DNA of 34,610 nt, taken from an uncultured Prevotella sp. (GTDB taxonomy: Bacteria > Bacteroidota > Bacteroidia > Bacteroidales > Bacteroidaceae). Position numbers and translations under genes: made by a program. Numbering within the stretch: position 1 is the stretch's first letter; each line of letters begins with the position of its first letter. Location: NCBI GenBank assembly GCA_900550035.1, contig URQS01000034.1:1-34610 (forward strand), in the 5' to 3' direction. The notes under the pieces are model-generated. The model did not search any database. It was not told the DNA's origin and was given only the letters and a program-made list of their open reading frames with translations. Below are positions 1-9,300 of this stretch, in pieces.

Positions 1-133
1 GGAAAATGAACCATATTAGTACTGATATATATAAATAATTTAGATCACTTACTTAAATTTGAAATTCCTCAAGATTCAGCATAGCTATTTTAAGGAGTCC
101 AAAGATAGACATTTCTTCAGTTATATCCAAAGA

Positions 134-177
134 ATATACATTTTATATACATTTTATATACATTTTATATACATTTT
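134..177. repeat. 11-bp tandem repeat, four copies
   Basis: The unit ATATACATTTT is repeated exactly four times, followed by a degenerate partial copy that runs into the stop codon of the thioredoxin remnant at 180. It is a pure AT microsatellite-like array with no sign of coding function. Confidence 0.9.
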
Positions 178-179
178 AT

Positions 180-434
180 CTACTTTTCATCAAACTTTTT
201 TCCCATAAGACAATCGTCAATAGCCTTCTTTATCTGCTCACCACGCAAATGCTTGCGATAAATCTTACCTTCCTTATCTATAAGGATAATAAAAGGAATG
301 CCATTAAACTGATAAGTCTTGAGCACCGATTTTCCTGAATCTGGTGTCCATCCTTGCATCCAAAGCATCTGCTCTTCTTTCAAGGCTTTAGTCCAATCAT
401 CCTTTTTGGCATTAATAGGTATACATTTCTTTGA
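180..434 (-). pseudogene. C-terminal remnant of a TlpA/thioredoxin-like protein
   Basis: The open frame runs about 85 codons from an in-frame stop at 435-437 to TAG at 180-182. It carries the second half of a thioredoxin-like fold: a short ...CIPINAKKDDW stretch, then GIPFIILIDKEGKIY, which contains the cis-proline and the DKEG turn usual in TlpA/ResA proteins, then a closing helix. The N-terminal half with the CxxC active site is absent. There is no ATG; only a TTG at 383 could start a 67-residue product. This fits a decayed, 5'-truncated gene of the periplasmic disulfide-reductase family. It is unlikely to be functional; a short translated product cannot be excluded. Confidence 0.5.
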
Positions 435-515
435 TTATCTCCAAATATTACACATAATTATTTCGATATGGAGTATTACAAAAAGAAAGAGGAGTCATGA
501 ATGCCACGAATCATT

Positions 516-565
516 CACGAATTTCTCAGGAACGAATATTCATAAATAATTCATGAAAATTCGTG
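516..565. repeat. Imperfect inverted repeat with CACGAAT motifs
   Basis: CACGAATTT (516-524) pairs with AAATTCGTG (557-565) across a 32-base loop. Another CACGAAT lies just upstream (505-511) and an AACGAAT lies inside the loop. This part of the 435-1143 non-coding stretch holds no credible gene. Confidence 0.45.
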
Positions 566-719
566 ACTTTAAACAAAATGATACTGGTGACAAATATAGT
601 ACAAGCAGTAAAAAAGTGTTACAAAATAAAAATCGATTATAGAGATTTGAGAGGTCGTTTTTTATGTTTTTTGCTGCATCCTACACCACCCTATTCTCCA
701 TTTAAGGCTTCTTTGTATT

Positions 720-807
720 GCAAATGGAGTACAGTTGGAGTGTAAAAGGAGTACAGTTGCAATGCAAATGGAGTACAGTTGGAGTGCAAAAGGACTACAT
801 TTTAAAA
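720..807. repeat. 22-bp tandem repeat, four copies
   Basis: Units at 720-741 and 764-785 are identical (GCAAATGGAGTACAGTTGGA plus GT). Units at 742-763 and 786-807 are variants differing at a few positions, the last diverging at its 3' end. Open frames across this block are products of the repeat and not genes. Confidence 0.85.
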
Positions 808-895
808 GAAAGGGAGGTATTTTACGTGATGAAATTTCTTTGGCTTCGACAAAGAACCGCATAATCCACTGATTATAAACAAAATAACTACAAAC

Positions 896-919
896 GCTCA
901 AAACTCGCGAATTTTGAGC
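896..919. other. Perfect 8-bp stem-loop, non-coding
   Basis: GCTCAAAA (896-903) and TTTTGAGC (912-919) form a perfect stem around an 8-base loop. Another TTTTGAGC follows at 951-958. No T-run follows, so it is not a clear terminator. Confidence 0.45.
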
Positions 920-1015
920 AAAAGATTTCGTTGTGGATTCAGCAAGCAGTTTTGAGCGGTAAAAAATACAAATATTGTATCAACCAGGTTGAAAATTGAG
1001 AGTTGAGAATTGAGA

Positions 1016-1133
1016 GTTGAGAATTGAGAGTTGAGAGTTGAGAATTATGATTTCCTTTAAAGCTTTAGTTTTCTGTTAAAGCATAAACAACAAACATATC
1101 ATAACTCTTAACTCTCAACTCTCAATTCTCAAC
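1016..1133. repeat. Long inverted repeat of GAGAGTTGAGAATT units
   Basis: The arms 1016-1051 and 1098-1133 are 36 bases each and pair at 34 of 36 positions around a 46-base loop; the left arm continues leftward as tandem 14-bp GAGAGTTGAGAATT units from about 998. The right arm ends 10 bases from the stop codon of the thioredoxin gene at 1144, so the structure probably also ends or stabilises that operon's transcript (inference). The overall look is of a dispersed intergenic repeat of the MITE or REP kind. Confidence 0.75.
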
Positions 1134-1143
1134 TAAAAATCCC

Positions 1144-2229
1144 CTACTCCTGCTCAATACTGTCGAGCAGTCGTCCGGCAAGCGAGATGGTATTGCCGTC
1201 CATCTTGGCAAGGCGCGAGCGGATGAAGGTAGAGAGTTTCTGCTTCATAGCCTGGTCTTTAGGCTCAATGAGGCGTGTGAGATTAAGTATGAGCAACGTG
1301 CGGTCGCGAGGGTTCAGATTGTCATACTCGCGGTCGCAGTTGTTGAGGAAGGTGTTGTCGTCATCAGCTACACGACTCTCAATGAGGCGGAACATCGGCG
1401 CATACTCATACTTCTGGTCGAGATGCATGGCGAGCATCTCGCTCTTAAGCTTCTGATAGTCGGCCTCCACGTACTTCTTCTCGCGCATCTGATAGCCCGA
1501 GAAGTAGGTAGTGAGGGCGCTGTGATACAGATTCTGTATGCGTGTGTATATAGCCTCCTGCACCTTCTTGTCGAAGCGATCGTGATTTGCCACCATGAAG
1601 CGTGCACGGTCGTTGTCAAGATTGAGAGTGTAGCGTGTGAAGAGGAAGGCGTTGTCGGCGCTGAGTCGCTTCTTGTCGGAGAGGCTGTTGAAGTAGTCGT
1701 CAATCACCTTGAAGCCCTCTGCCTCCTTACGCTGCTCCATGAGGTAGAGCGCATAGTTGTTGATGAGGTCTGGGGTGCGCTTGCCCTCGGCATACAGCTG
1801 CTTCATGCGCTCAGGCGAATGGTCGGGATTGAGGCCAGACTCTATCTTGGCTATGAAATCGTCGGGAGGCATCGAGCCGCTTGCCGTCATGAGCTGCTTG
1901 CCCTGGGCGTCTATCACATAATATGTAGGATAAGCCTTTACTCCATATTTCTTTGCCAGCTCAACGCCTTCCTTCTCGGCGTTGAGTTTCAAGCACACGA
2001 AACGTGCATTCATAAAGTCGCCCACACTCTTCTGTGGGAACACCTCGCGCGACATTCGCTTGCATGGTCCGCACCAGTCGGTGTAGAAGTCGATGAATAC
2101 GTGTTTCTTCTCCTTCTTGGCTGCCTGCAGGGCTTCGTCGAACGATATGTGGCGGAAGTCGGTCTGTGCTGCGGCAGGCAATGTGCAAAGCCCGATGAGC
2201 AGGCTTGCCATTAGTTTTGCTGTTTTCAT
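1144..2229 (-). CDS. Secreted thioredoxin-fold protein of a SusCD locus
   Basis: The 361-residue protein begins with a signal peptide (about 1-22, ending ...LPAAAQ), so it should act in the periplasm. A thioredoxin domain follows (about 25-135), with the active site WCGPC (Cys53 and Cys56) and the cis-proline segment AYPTYYVID near residue 101, as in the Thioredoxin_7/DUF255-like group of thiol-disulfide reductases. Residues 140-361 are helical and charged and match nothing I recognise. It is the last gene of the susC-susD-DUF4843-PKD operon, 30 bases after the PKD-like gene. A likely role is keeping thiols reduced in the imported substrate or in partner lipoproteins (inference). The fold and location are well supported; the substrate is unknown. 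Confidence 0.85.
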   Translation of the reverse strand: MKTAKLMASLLIGLCTLPAAAQTDFRHISFDEALQAAKKEKKHVFIDFYTDWCGPCKRMSREVFPQKSVGDFMNARFVCLKLNAEKEGVELAKKYGVKAYPTYYVIDAQGKQLMTASGSMPPDDFIAKIESGLNPDHSPERMKQLYAEGKRTPDLINNYALYLMEQRKEAEGFKVIDDYFNSLSDKKRLSADNAFLFTRYTLNLDNDRARFMVANHDRFDKKVQEAIYTRIQNLYHSALTTYFSGYQMREKKYVEADYQKLKSEMLAMHLDQKYEYAPMFRLIESRVADDDNTFLNNCDREYDNLNPRDRTLLILNLTRLIEPKDQAMKQKLSTFIRSRLAKMDGNTISLAGRLLDSIEQE

Positions 2230-2259
2230 ATTCTGTTTTTCTATTCTTTGTTTTATGGT

Positions 2260-3855
2260 TTAGTCAGAGCAGTTGCGATATTCCACCTTCACCACCTTCA
2301 GGTTGGTCTTCCAAGGATAGTTCTTTGTGGCATAGTCCTTCTCGTTAATCTTAAGTTCGTTGGGGCTGTCCTCCATCTCGTATTTGTATACGATGCCCTT
2401 CTCTGCATCCGACCATGTGGCTACAATAATGTCGTCGGGATTGTCGTCGGAGTGGACATCGAACGCCATGTAGGTAATCTCGCCATCGAAAGTCTTAAGC
2501 TTCTGTGCCTTGTTCGAGTTGTAGTTGTAAGCCCAAAGGTCTTTACCTACCGAGTAGAGTATCACGTACTGATTAGAGTAGAAGGCATAGTGGCTTGCCT
2601 TGGTGAAGTCGGTGGCTACGCTGAGGTCGATGTTCTTGGATGTCATCTTGACGAACTGGTAGGCGCTGGCGGCACGGAATATGTACACATAGTACTTGCC
2701 GTCGGCATCGTTCATCAAGGCATACGAGGCACCATTGTTGCCCTTACCATTCTCGCCGTATACGAGGTCGCGCACGGGGGTATACTCGGTCTGGTCAAGC
2801 CAGAAGGCACCCTCCTTAGTATCGGTGATTGATGCCAAATTGGTATTGGCGCTGTAGGTGGAGGCAAGTTTTACAAACTTGTGGTTGGTGCGGTCGAAGA
2901 AGTATACTGCACTTGTGTAGCCCGAATTGTCGGGATAGAATCCGTAAGGCGCAATATCTACAAGTTTGTCATCGCCCTGCACATAGCAGTTGGCAGGGTT
3001 GCCATAGCTCTCGCCCTGATAGAGCGGACCGAAGAACATGGCTTGGTCGGTCAGGACATAGCGCGAAGTGCGCGAGCGCATAGTGTTGCCAGAGCCATAG
3101 GCGTGTGGCCACATGTCGAGCACCTTCAGCGGCTTCTTTATAGTGCTGATGGTGGGCCATGCCATTTCGTTGAAGTTGACATCGGCAAACCCAATCTTCG
3201 ACTCTGATGAAGAATGAGTGAGCGGATAAGAGTTATCGTCTGTTACAGCATACAGATACTCTAAATCAGCTTTGTCAGCTCCCATTCCTGTACATCCCGT
3301 AAAGAATAGATTCTTGGCATGCTTGATGCCACGGGTGTTTTCAAACATATCGGCTATGACGGTGGTGTCGCGCTCCTCAAGCATGCTGACAAAGTCGATG
3401 CCTACAGTGCCATCCTCCTTATCGCCATACAGATAGAATCCACGTACGTAAGGGCTGATTACCTTAAGCAGGCAGTTCTTCTCGTAGATGAGCTTGGTGG
3501 CCTTGTCGGTGGCACGGAAGTAGATGCTATAAGTGCCAGGACGGATATCCGTGAGAGGATAAGACAGGTCTTTCTCGTTGCTTATAACCGTGTGAGAGTG
3601 CTGCGTACCACCAATGTCCTTAGCACACAGATACCACATATAGTCGAAGCTGTTCTGGTCGTCGCCCGAGAGTGTACCGGTCACCTTGACAGGTATCTCA
3701 AGGTTCTCTACGTCAGCCACCTTGTAGTAGCTGTCTTCAATGCCCTCTATCTTGGCCTCGTTGATATCGCGCATGGTGTTGCAGCCCTCGTCGTCGACAC
3801 ACGACGTGAATGCCAGCAAACCAAGCATATATAGTAAGCAATATGTCTTTTTCAT
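2260..3855 (-). CDS. PKD-like family surface lipoprotein
   Basis: The ATG at 3855 gives MKKTYCLLYMLGLLAFTSC, a lipoprotein signal with lipobox Cys19. An upstream ATG at 3873 would overlap the preceding stop, so the inner start, 1 base after that stop, is preferred. The 531-residue product resembles the PKD-like lipoproteins that accompany DUF4843 proteins in SusCD loci. An Ig/PKD-like segment (about 40-135) includes the TDIRPGTYSIYFRATD stretch typical of a beta-sandwich, and a long C-terminal beta-rich region with repeated short strands may be propeller-like. It probably sits on the outer membrane as a substrate-binding partner of SusCD (inference). No catalytic motif is visible. Confidence 0.8.
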   Translation of the reverse strand: MKKTYCLLYMLGLLAFTSCVDDEGCNTMRDINEAKIEGIEDSYYKVADVENLEIPVKVTGTLSGDDQNSFDYMWYLCAKDIGGTQHSHTVISNEKDLSYPLTDIRPGTYSIYFRATDKATKLIYEKNCLLKVISPYVRGFYLYGDKEDGTVGIDFVSMLEERDTTVIADMFENTRGIKHAKNLFFTGCTGMGADKADLEYLYAVTDDNSYPLTHSSSESKIGFADVNFNEMAWPTISTIKKPLKVLDMWPHAYGSGNTMRSRTSRYVLTDQAMFFGPLYQGESYGNPANCYVQGDDKLVDIAPYGFYPDNSGYTSAVYFFDRTNHKFVKLASTYSANTNLASITDTKEGAFWLDQTEYTPVRDLVYGENGKGNNGASYALMNDADGKYYVYIFRAASAYQFVKMTSKNIDLSVATDFTKASHYAFYSNQYVILYSVGKDLWAYNYNSNKAQKLKTFDGEITYMAFDVHSDDNPDDIIVATWSDAEKGIVYKYEMEDSPNELKINEKDYATKNYPWKTNLKVVKVEYRNCSD

Positions 3856-3856
3856 A

Positions 3857-4753
3857 TTATTTGTCATTTTCATGTTTCTTTAGATAATCTTCTGGTTTGG
3901 TGAACGCTGTCCATGCATCCTTGCCATACTTGCCGCTCTGCACAGCCATCACCCACATCATAGTGCCGTCCTTATCAATTACGGGGTCCTTGGCACGGGC
4001 GCGACGCACCAGTTCCTCAGCTACCTGCTGACCGATGGCTGTGGCACGTGCCGATGACATTTTCTCGCGAGTATAGTCGAAGATGGTGGTGCCGGAGACC
4101 TGCATCATGAACCTGAATTTCACGTCGGAGAACTTGCCGAACAGTCCGCCGCCGGCGTCGGAGCCCATCCATCCATCTGGCTGGATGAGCACGTCGTCGA
4201 CAAACATGTTGTGGAAGCGAGCGTTGGGATTGTAGTTGAACTCTACCTTAGGCAGTGAAGCATCGTAAGGTCCGGGATAGTCCAGATAATTCTCGAACAT
4301 AGTGTGGAAATATTCGTTAGGGATAATCTGGAGCTGGAACTTGAGCGTATCGTTGCTCAAACGCTCGGTGCGATGGAACGTGACGTCAACGAATGTGCTT
4401 GTCTCGCCAGCCTTGATGGTATACTCAGGCTTCAGCGGCTCGTACTCTACACCCTCCTGAAGGTCGGTACTGTCCTTGGTTACTATCACCTGGAAGGCAC
4501 GGTCGAAATCCTTGGCAGATCCTGTTGCCGAAATCTTGACGGCAATGGTGGTATCATTGGAAAGGATATTGCCGAATGTCACCTCGGAGTAGTTCCAGTG
4601 TGCACATTCGTAGGGTTTAAACCACGACGGTCCTCGACGCACGTCAAAATACAGACAGTCCATGCCCTCGTAGTCCATCAGCTCCTTTTCGCAACCGGTG
4701 AGAGAGAAAAGAGCCATGGCAAGCATCAGTATTGAATATATCTTCTTCTTCAT
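3857..4753 (-). CDS. DUF4843 domain-containing lipoprotein
   Basis: The 298-residue protein starts MKKKIYSILMLAMALFSLTGC, a lipoprotein signal with Cys21 as the probable acylation site. The following EKELMDYEGMDCLYFDVRRG segment matches the start of the DUF4843 family, and the body is beta-sandwich-like, with the IKAGETSTFVDVTFHRTERL stretch common in that family. It lies 12 bases after susD and 1 base before the PKD-like gene, an order recurrent in Bacteroidota uptake loci. It is probably an accessory surface-glycan or peptide-binding lipoprotein. No enzymatic residues are seen, and the biochemical role of the family is not established. Confidence 0.83.
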   Translation of the reverse strand: MKKKIYSILMLAMALFSLTGCEKELMDYEGMDCLYFDVRRGPSWFKPYECAHWNYSEVTFGNILSNDTTIAVKISATGSAKDFDRAFQVIVTKDSTDLQEGVEYEPLKPEYTIKAGETSTFVDVTFHRTERLSNDTLKFQLQIIPNEYFHTMFENYLDYPGPYDASLPKVEFNYNPNARFHNMFVDDVLIQPDGWMGSDAGGGLFGKFSDVKFRFMMQVSGTTIFDYTREKMSSARATAIGQQVAEELVRRARAKDPVIDKDGTMMWVMAVQSGKYGKDAWTAFTKPEDYLKKHENDK

Positions 4754-4765
4754 TGTTTGTCCTCC

Positions 4766-6340
4766 TTATTTAGAAACTAAGCGTTTGTTGGCCTCAACCT
4801 CAGGCAATGGCCATACGTATTTGTTAACATCCATCTTGTACTGACCCTCAAGCGGCTTCTCATCAGGATTCCAGTAAGAACCTTTCTGTCCGAACTCTGT
4901 GCCCGACATCATCTGCTTCATAGCCTTGCGCTTGTAGAAGAAGAACATCTGACCCTCACCTATCTCCTCACGCATAAACTCGCGATAGATATAGTCCTGG
5001 ACAGCGTCGTCGCCCTGACCGTCCTTGAGTTCGAGCTTGACACAGTTGCGTGCCGTACGGATATCATTGATGTATCCCAATGCTTCCTCATTGGTCTTGG
5101 CACATTCGGCAGCAATGAGGTAAACCTCGCTGAGACGTATGAGCGGTATCATATAGCGGAATGACGAAGCCTGCACATCCTTATACTTGTTGAAGCACAG
5201 TATGTCTTCCTTCTTGTCTTCCTCGCCTTCCTTGTCGCTCTTCACCTTAATGGTCTCTACCGACCACTGGTTGTTGCGGCGAAGGTCGCCGAAGTCGTCG
5301 TAGAAGTAAGTGAGCTTCGAGAAGAGGTTGCCGTCTTCCATAGACGAGCCCTTGAATACTAGCATGTTGTTGACCTCGCCCTTCGAACTGAACATTCCGT
5401 CGTATAGAGTCTTGCGGCTCTGATTGTAGAGCGAGAATATCACTTCTGACGAGAATACAAGGTCGGGATTGCTTGTACTGGTCACAGCGTTCTTCTTTGT
5501 CCATGGGAATACGCCCTCATCCTTATTGAGCTTGATGATAGAGGTGGCCTCGTTGTAGGCATTCTCCTTGTCGCCAAGCCACAGATAGAGGCGAGCCTTA
5601 AGTGCCTTTACGGCGTAGTAGTTGAGACGGAAGTTGCGATAGCGGAATGCTGTCTTGTCGTTAGGGTCGTCAGAGTCGCCGTTCATAACACCGTCCTTGC
5701 GTATACGGTCTTCCTTGAGCAATTCCTCAGCTTCGTTGAGGTCGCGCATTATCTTAGCTGCCACGTCCTTGGCAGAAAGCAGCGGCTGTATCTCCTTCGA
5801 CGTTGTCTCCTGATAAGGCATCACAATGGTGTTCTCTGTCTCTGACGAATATATCGGACCGTAGAGTCGCAACAGGTCGAAATGGAAGAATGCACGCAGT
5901 GCCAACGCCTCGCCCTTGACATACGGACGGTAGAGCTTGGAAAGCTTGGAATTTGAGTCGTCGCAGTGGCTGAGCAACGTGTTGAGGTTGGCTATGTACA
6001 GATAGAGCGATGTCCATACCGAATTGGATGTGCTCTTGAAACCTGCCTGGTCGTACTTGAATGCGGCCGAATTGTAGAATGAATGGTTGGAGTTGGCCTC
6101 AACATTATAATATTGTGCCATGACATCAAGCATTCCCATGGAGAGTGTAGAGCCGTATAGCTCATTCATCTTCGAATAGACGCCGTTGAGTGCCGACATG
6201 TAGCCCTCGTCGTTTTCAAACAGCAAGCCTTCCATGATTGAGTCTTCGGTGTCTACTTGCAACCAGTCGTTGCACGATGTTGTCGTAGCGCAGATGGCAA
6301 GCGACAAAAGACCGAGTTTTACTATCTTAAAAATTTTCAT
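4766..6340 (-). CDS. RagB/SusD-family nutrient-binding outer-membrane lipoprotein
   Basis: The 524-residue length is normal for SusD. The N-terminus has a lipoprotein signal ending ATTTSC (Cys23), followed by NDWLQVDTEDSIMEGLLFEN, the usual SusD start. TPR-like helices appear as GEALALRAFFHFDLLRLYGP (about 143-162), the family's most conserved block, and the C-terminal part has RLSEVYLIAAECAKTNEEAL and the YKRKAM segment. SusD proteins cap the SusC barrel and bind substrate at the cell surface. The gene starts 18 bases after susC, as expected for a co-transcribed pair. The substrate cannot be read from the sequence; no glycoside hydrolase or peptidase gene is in this operon. Confidence 0.95.
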   Translation of the reverse strand: MKIFKIVKLGLLSLAICATTTSCNDWLQVDTEDSIMEGLLFENDEGYMSALNGVYSKMNELYGSTLSMGMLDVMAQYYNVEANSNHSFYNSAAFKYDQAGFKSTSNSVWTSLYLYIANLNTLLSHCDDSNSKLSKLYRPYVKGEALALRAFFHFDLLRLYGPIYSSETENTIVMPYQETTSKEIQPLLSAKDVAAKIMRDLNEAEELLKEDRIRKDGVMNGDSDDPNDKTAFRYRNFRLNYYAVKALKARLYLWLGDKENAYNEATSIIKLNKDEGVFPWTKKNAVTSTSNPDLVFSSEVIFSLYNQSRKTLYDGMFSSKGEVNNMLVFKGSSMEDGNLFSKLTYFYDDFGDLRRNNQWSVETIKVKSDKEGEEDKKEDILCFNKYKDVQASSFRYMIPLIRLSEVYLIAAECAKTNEEALGYINDIRTARNCVKLELKDGQGDDAVQDYIYREFMREEIGEGQMFFFYKRKAMKQMMSGTEFGQKGSYWNPDEKPLEGQYKMDVNKYVWPLPEVEANKRLVSK

Positions 6341-6358
6341 AGTTGTCTGAATTAGAGA

Positions 6359-9300
6359 TTAGAAACGAAGTCCGATGGAAGCCGAAACGCTTCTTGAGAA
6401 CGGATAGTCAAGACCGCGCTCTTCCTTGATGGTGGAGAGACGGAATATGTTGTTGGTGTACAAGCGGCAGTAGAACGATGACAGACCTACAATCTTGAGC
6501 CACTGCGATGTGGTGTCTTCATAGCCAAGCGAGATGCTGGTACACTGTAGCGTGTTCTCGGTAGCGATGAAGCGGGTTGACATGTTGGTAGTCGAGGTGT
6601 CGTTGATGCGCTTGAACTTGGCACGGTCGCCCGGCTTCTGCCAACGGTCGTGCAAAGCACGGCGGTCCTGATTGTACTTTATAGCTTCGTCGCTGATGTT
6701 CTCTACCTTCGACAGTAGTGTGCTGAGTGTTGTCTGTCCGCCTACACGATACTGGAAGTTCATGCCCAATGAGAATCCCTTCCAACGTATTGTTGTGCCG
6801 AAGTTACCCTGTGCGTCAGGTGTTGTATCGCCAACCTTGACTTCCTGATTGGAATCCCACTTGTACGAATACGAACCATCCTTGTAGAGGAATATCTCAT
6901 TACCGCTCATCGGGTCGATACCAAGTGAGCGTACTGCCCATAATGCTGTGGTGCTGGCTCCGTCGTAGTAGCGTATGAGCGACTGCGAGGCACGGCCGTC
7001 AGCATTGAGCTTCTCAAGTGTGTTGCCGATGTTGTAGTACTTGGTTGTGGTGTGCAGCATATTGGCTGTCAAACGCCATATGAAATCCTTGCGCTTGATG
7101 ACATCAAGACCAACGGTTATGGTGAAGCTACGGTTGTCGGTAGCACCGATGTTCATAGGTATAGACGAAACACCTGTAGACGTAGGCTGTTCTACCGAGA
7201 TGAGTTCAGGGTCTGACTTGCGTATGTTGTAGTCGAGCGTGAGCGACAGGCGATTGTTGAACATAAGTGCGTTCAAACCGAAGTTGTGTGTCTGCGTGCG
7301 CTTCCACTTCAGGTCGTTGTTGCCCCACTTCGAAACCATGGCTGCAAGACCAAACGGGTTGGGATAACTGGTGTAGTAATTATAAACGTTGTTGGCAAGC
7401 TTGGCGTCGACATTCTGGTTACCTGGATTACCGAATGTATAACGCACCTTGAGGTTGCTCACATACTTGTTGCGCTTGAAGAAGTGCTCATTATGGATAT
7501 TCCATGCCACACCTACAGAGTAAGTGGTAGAGAACGGATTGTTGATGCCATACACCGAAGCACCGTCTGTACGTACATTGAAGTCGAGCAGATAGCGCAT
7601 GTCGTAAGCATAGTTGCCGTTGAAATAGAAGCTGGCTGAACGGGTCTTGGTAATTGATGATGACGGACGGCTGTTCTCAGCATAGCCATTAGAGAAGTTA
7701 GGATTCCAGAACTTGTCGCTGATGTAGCCACGTGTTGTGTTGGATGCACTTGTAGCGTTGCGCTCCGACAGCTGCGAACCAGCCACGAGGTTGTAGGTGT
7801 GACGTCCGGTCATACCGCCATAGCTTGCTATAAAACTGCCGTCCCAACTTGTGTTGTTGTTGTCGGAACGTGTATAGTTGCCACGGTTCACCTCCTCAGT
7901 GGCAGCAAACGAGGTGTCGTAAGGCGAGCGGAACACTTCTGACTTGCCACGCGATGTGGTAAATCCTAAACGTGCATTAAGACGCAAGGCTGGTATCGGA
8001 CGATACTCGACATTGAAGTTATTGTTGAACTGGAGTTCGTCGCCACGGTTGAAGCTCTTCTGCTGATAGTTCCACAACGGATTGTATACATACTGTGTAC
8101 CGTTGATGGTCTCGTAACTTTCGAGCACCTTATATACTTCGCCGTCGGCATCACGCTTAGAATAATAAGGGTTGGCCTGTGCAAACTGACTGAACGACAC
8201 GACGTTGTTGTCGGTCTTAGTATAGTAAATATTAGTCTGGTTGCTGAAGTTGAATTTATCGATGCGGTAAGAAAGGTCTACCGAACCATCGATGTTCTGG
8301 CGGTCAGAGTTCTTCATCACACCACCATTGTCACGATAGCGCATGGTCAGACCATAACGGAAGGCTGAATCGCCGCCTTCGGCATTGAAGCTATGGTCGT
8401 GAGAAAATCCGGTGCGCAGCGGCTCACTCATCCAATAGGAATCGAGTCCTGCCACCACATTCTTGTACCTATTATAATATGTAGCACGGTTGAGGTCGTC
8501 AAGTATCTCGCCGTTCTCGTCAAGACGACCGTAATAGCCAGAAAGTTTCTCAAACTGCAACTTCTCGCTGGCATTCATAAGATTGTAGTCGCTCAGGTCT
8601 GCCCAGCTCACATTATAGCTGCCGTTGTAAGTGAAACGCAGCTTACCAGCCTCTGGCTTCTTGGTCTCTACTACTACAACACCGTTGGCTGCCTTCGAAC
8701 CGTAGATGGCTGTAGACGCAGCATCCTTAAGAATGGTGATGCTCTCGATACGGTCCATACTCATATCGGAGATGCGCTGGAGTGTGGTCTCGAAACCATC
8801 AAGAATGAAGAGCGGCTGGTCGGGATCGTTGCCGTACTTGTCTGAAAGGCCATTAATACTTGTAGTACCGTTGATGTTGATGTTCAACTTAGCATTAGGG
8901 TCGGAACCTGCGAGATTGTTCTCCAGGATGACGAACGAAGGATCGAGTGCCGAAAGGCTCTGCAGCACGTTCTGGTTGCCGATGGCCTTAAGTTCTTCTT
9001 TGCGATAGGATGCAGCCGAACCGGTGAAGCTCTCCTTCTTGCGCGAGTAGATACCCGTAACCACGGTCTCGCCGATAGCATTGGCATCAGCCTGAAGACG
9101 TATTACATTCTTCTTGCCGGTAGACATACGCATCTTCTGCTGCTTCATTCCCACATACGAGAACGTAAGTGTGGTTTCGCCAGCAGGCAACATGACGCGG
9201 AATTCACCGGTCTGGTCGGTCAAGGTCAAGGTCTTGCCATGCTTGTCCTTAACGCTAACACCAAGGAGCGGCTGGTCCTCATCGTCTACTACTACACCTC

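Noticed and set aside
720..807. CRISPR array
   Set aside because: The units are directly adjacent, with no unique spacers and no cas genes.
662..901. 79-codon frame over the 22-bp repeat
   Set aside because: The peptide is only the repeat translated and has no support as a gene.
1423..2214. 263-codon plus-strand open frame opposite the thioredoxin gene
   Set aside because: It is antisense to a gene with a clear signal peptide and CGPC motif; its own product has no recognisable domain.
2248..2832. 194-codon plus-strand frame opposite the PKD-like gene
   Set aside because: It lacks a start context and family features and lies entirely inside a supported lipoprotein gene.
3856..3873. Upstream ATG as start of the PKD-like lipoprotein
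   Set aside because: It would overlap the end of the DUF4843 gene and place six extra residues before a standard lipoprotein signal; the ATG at 3855 fits better.
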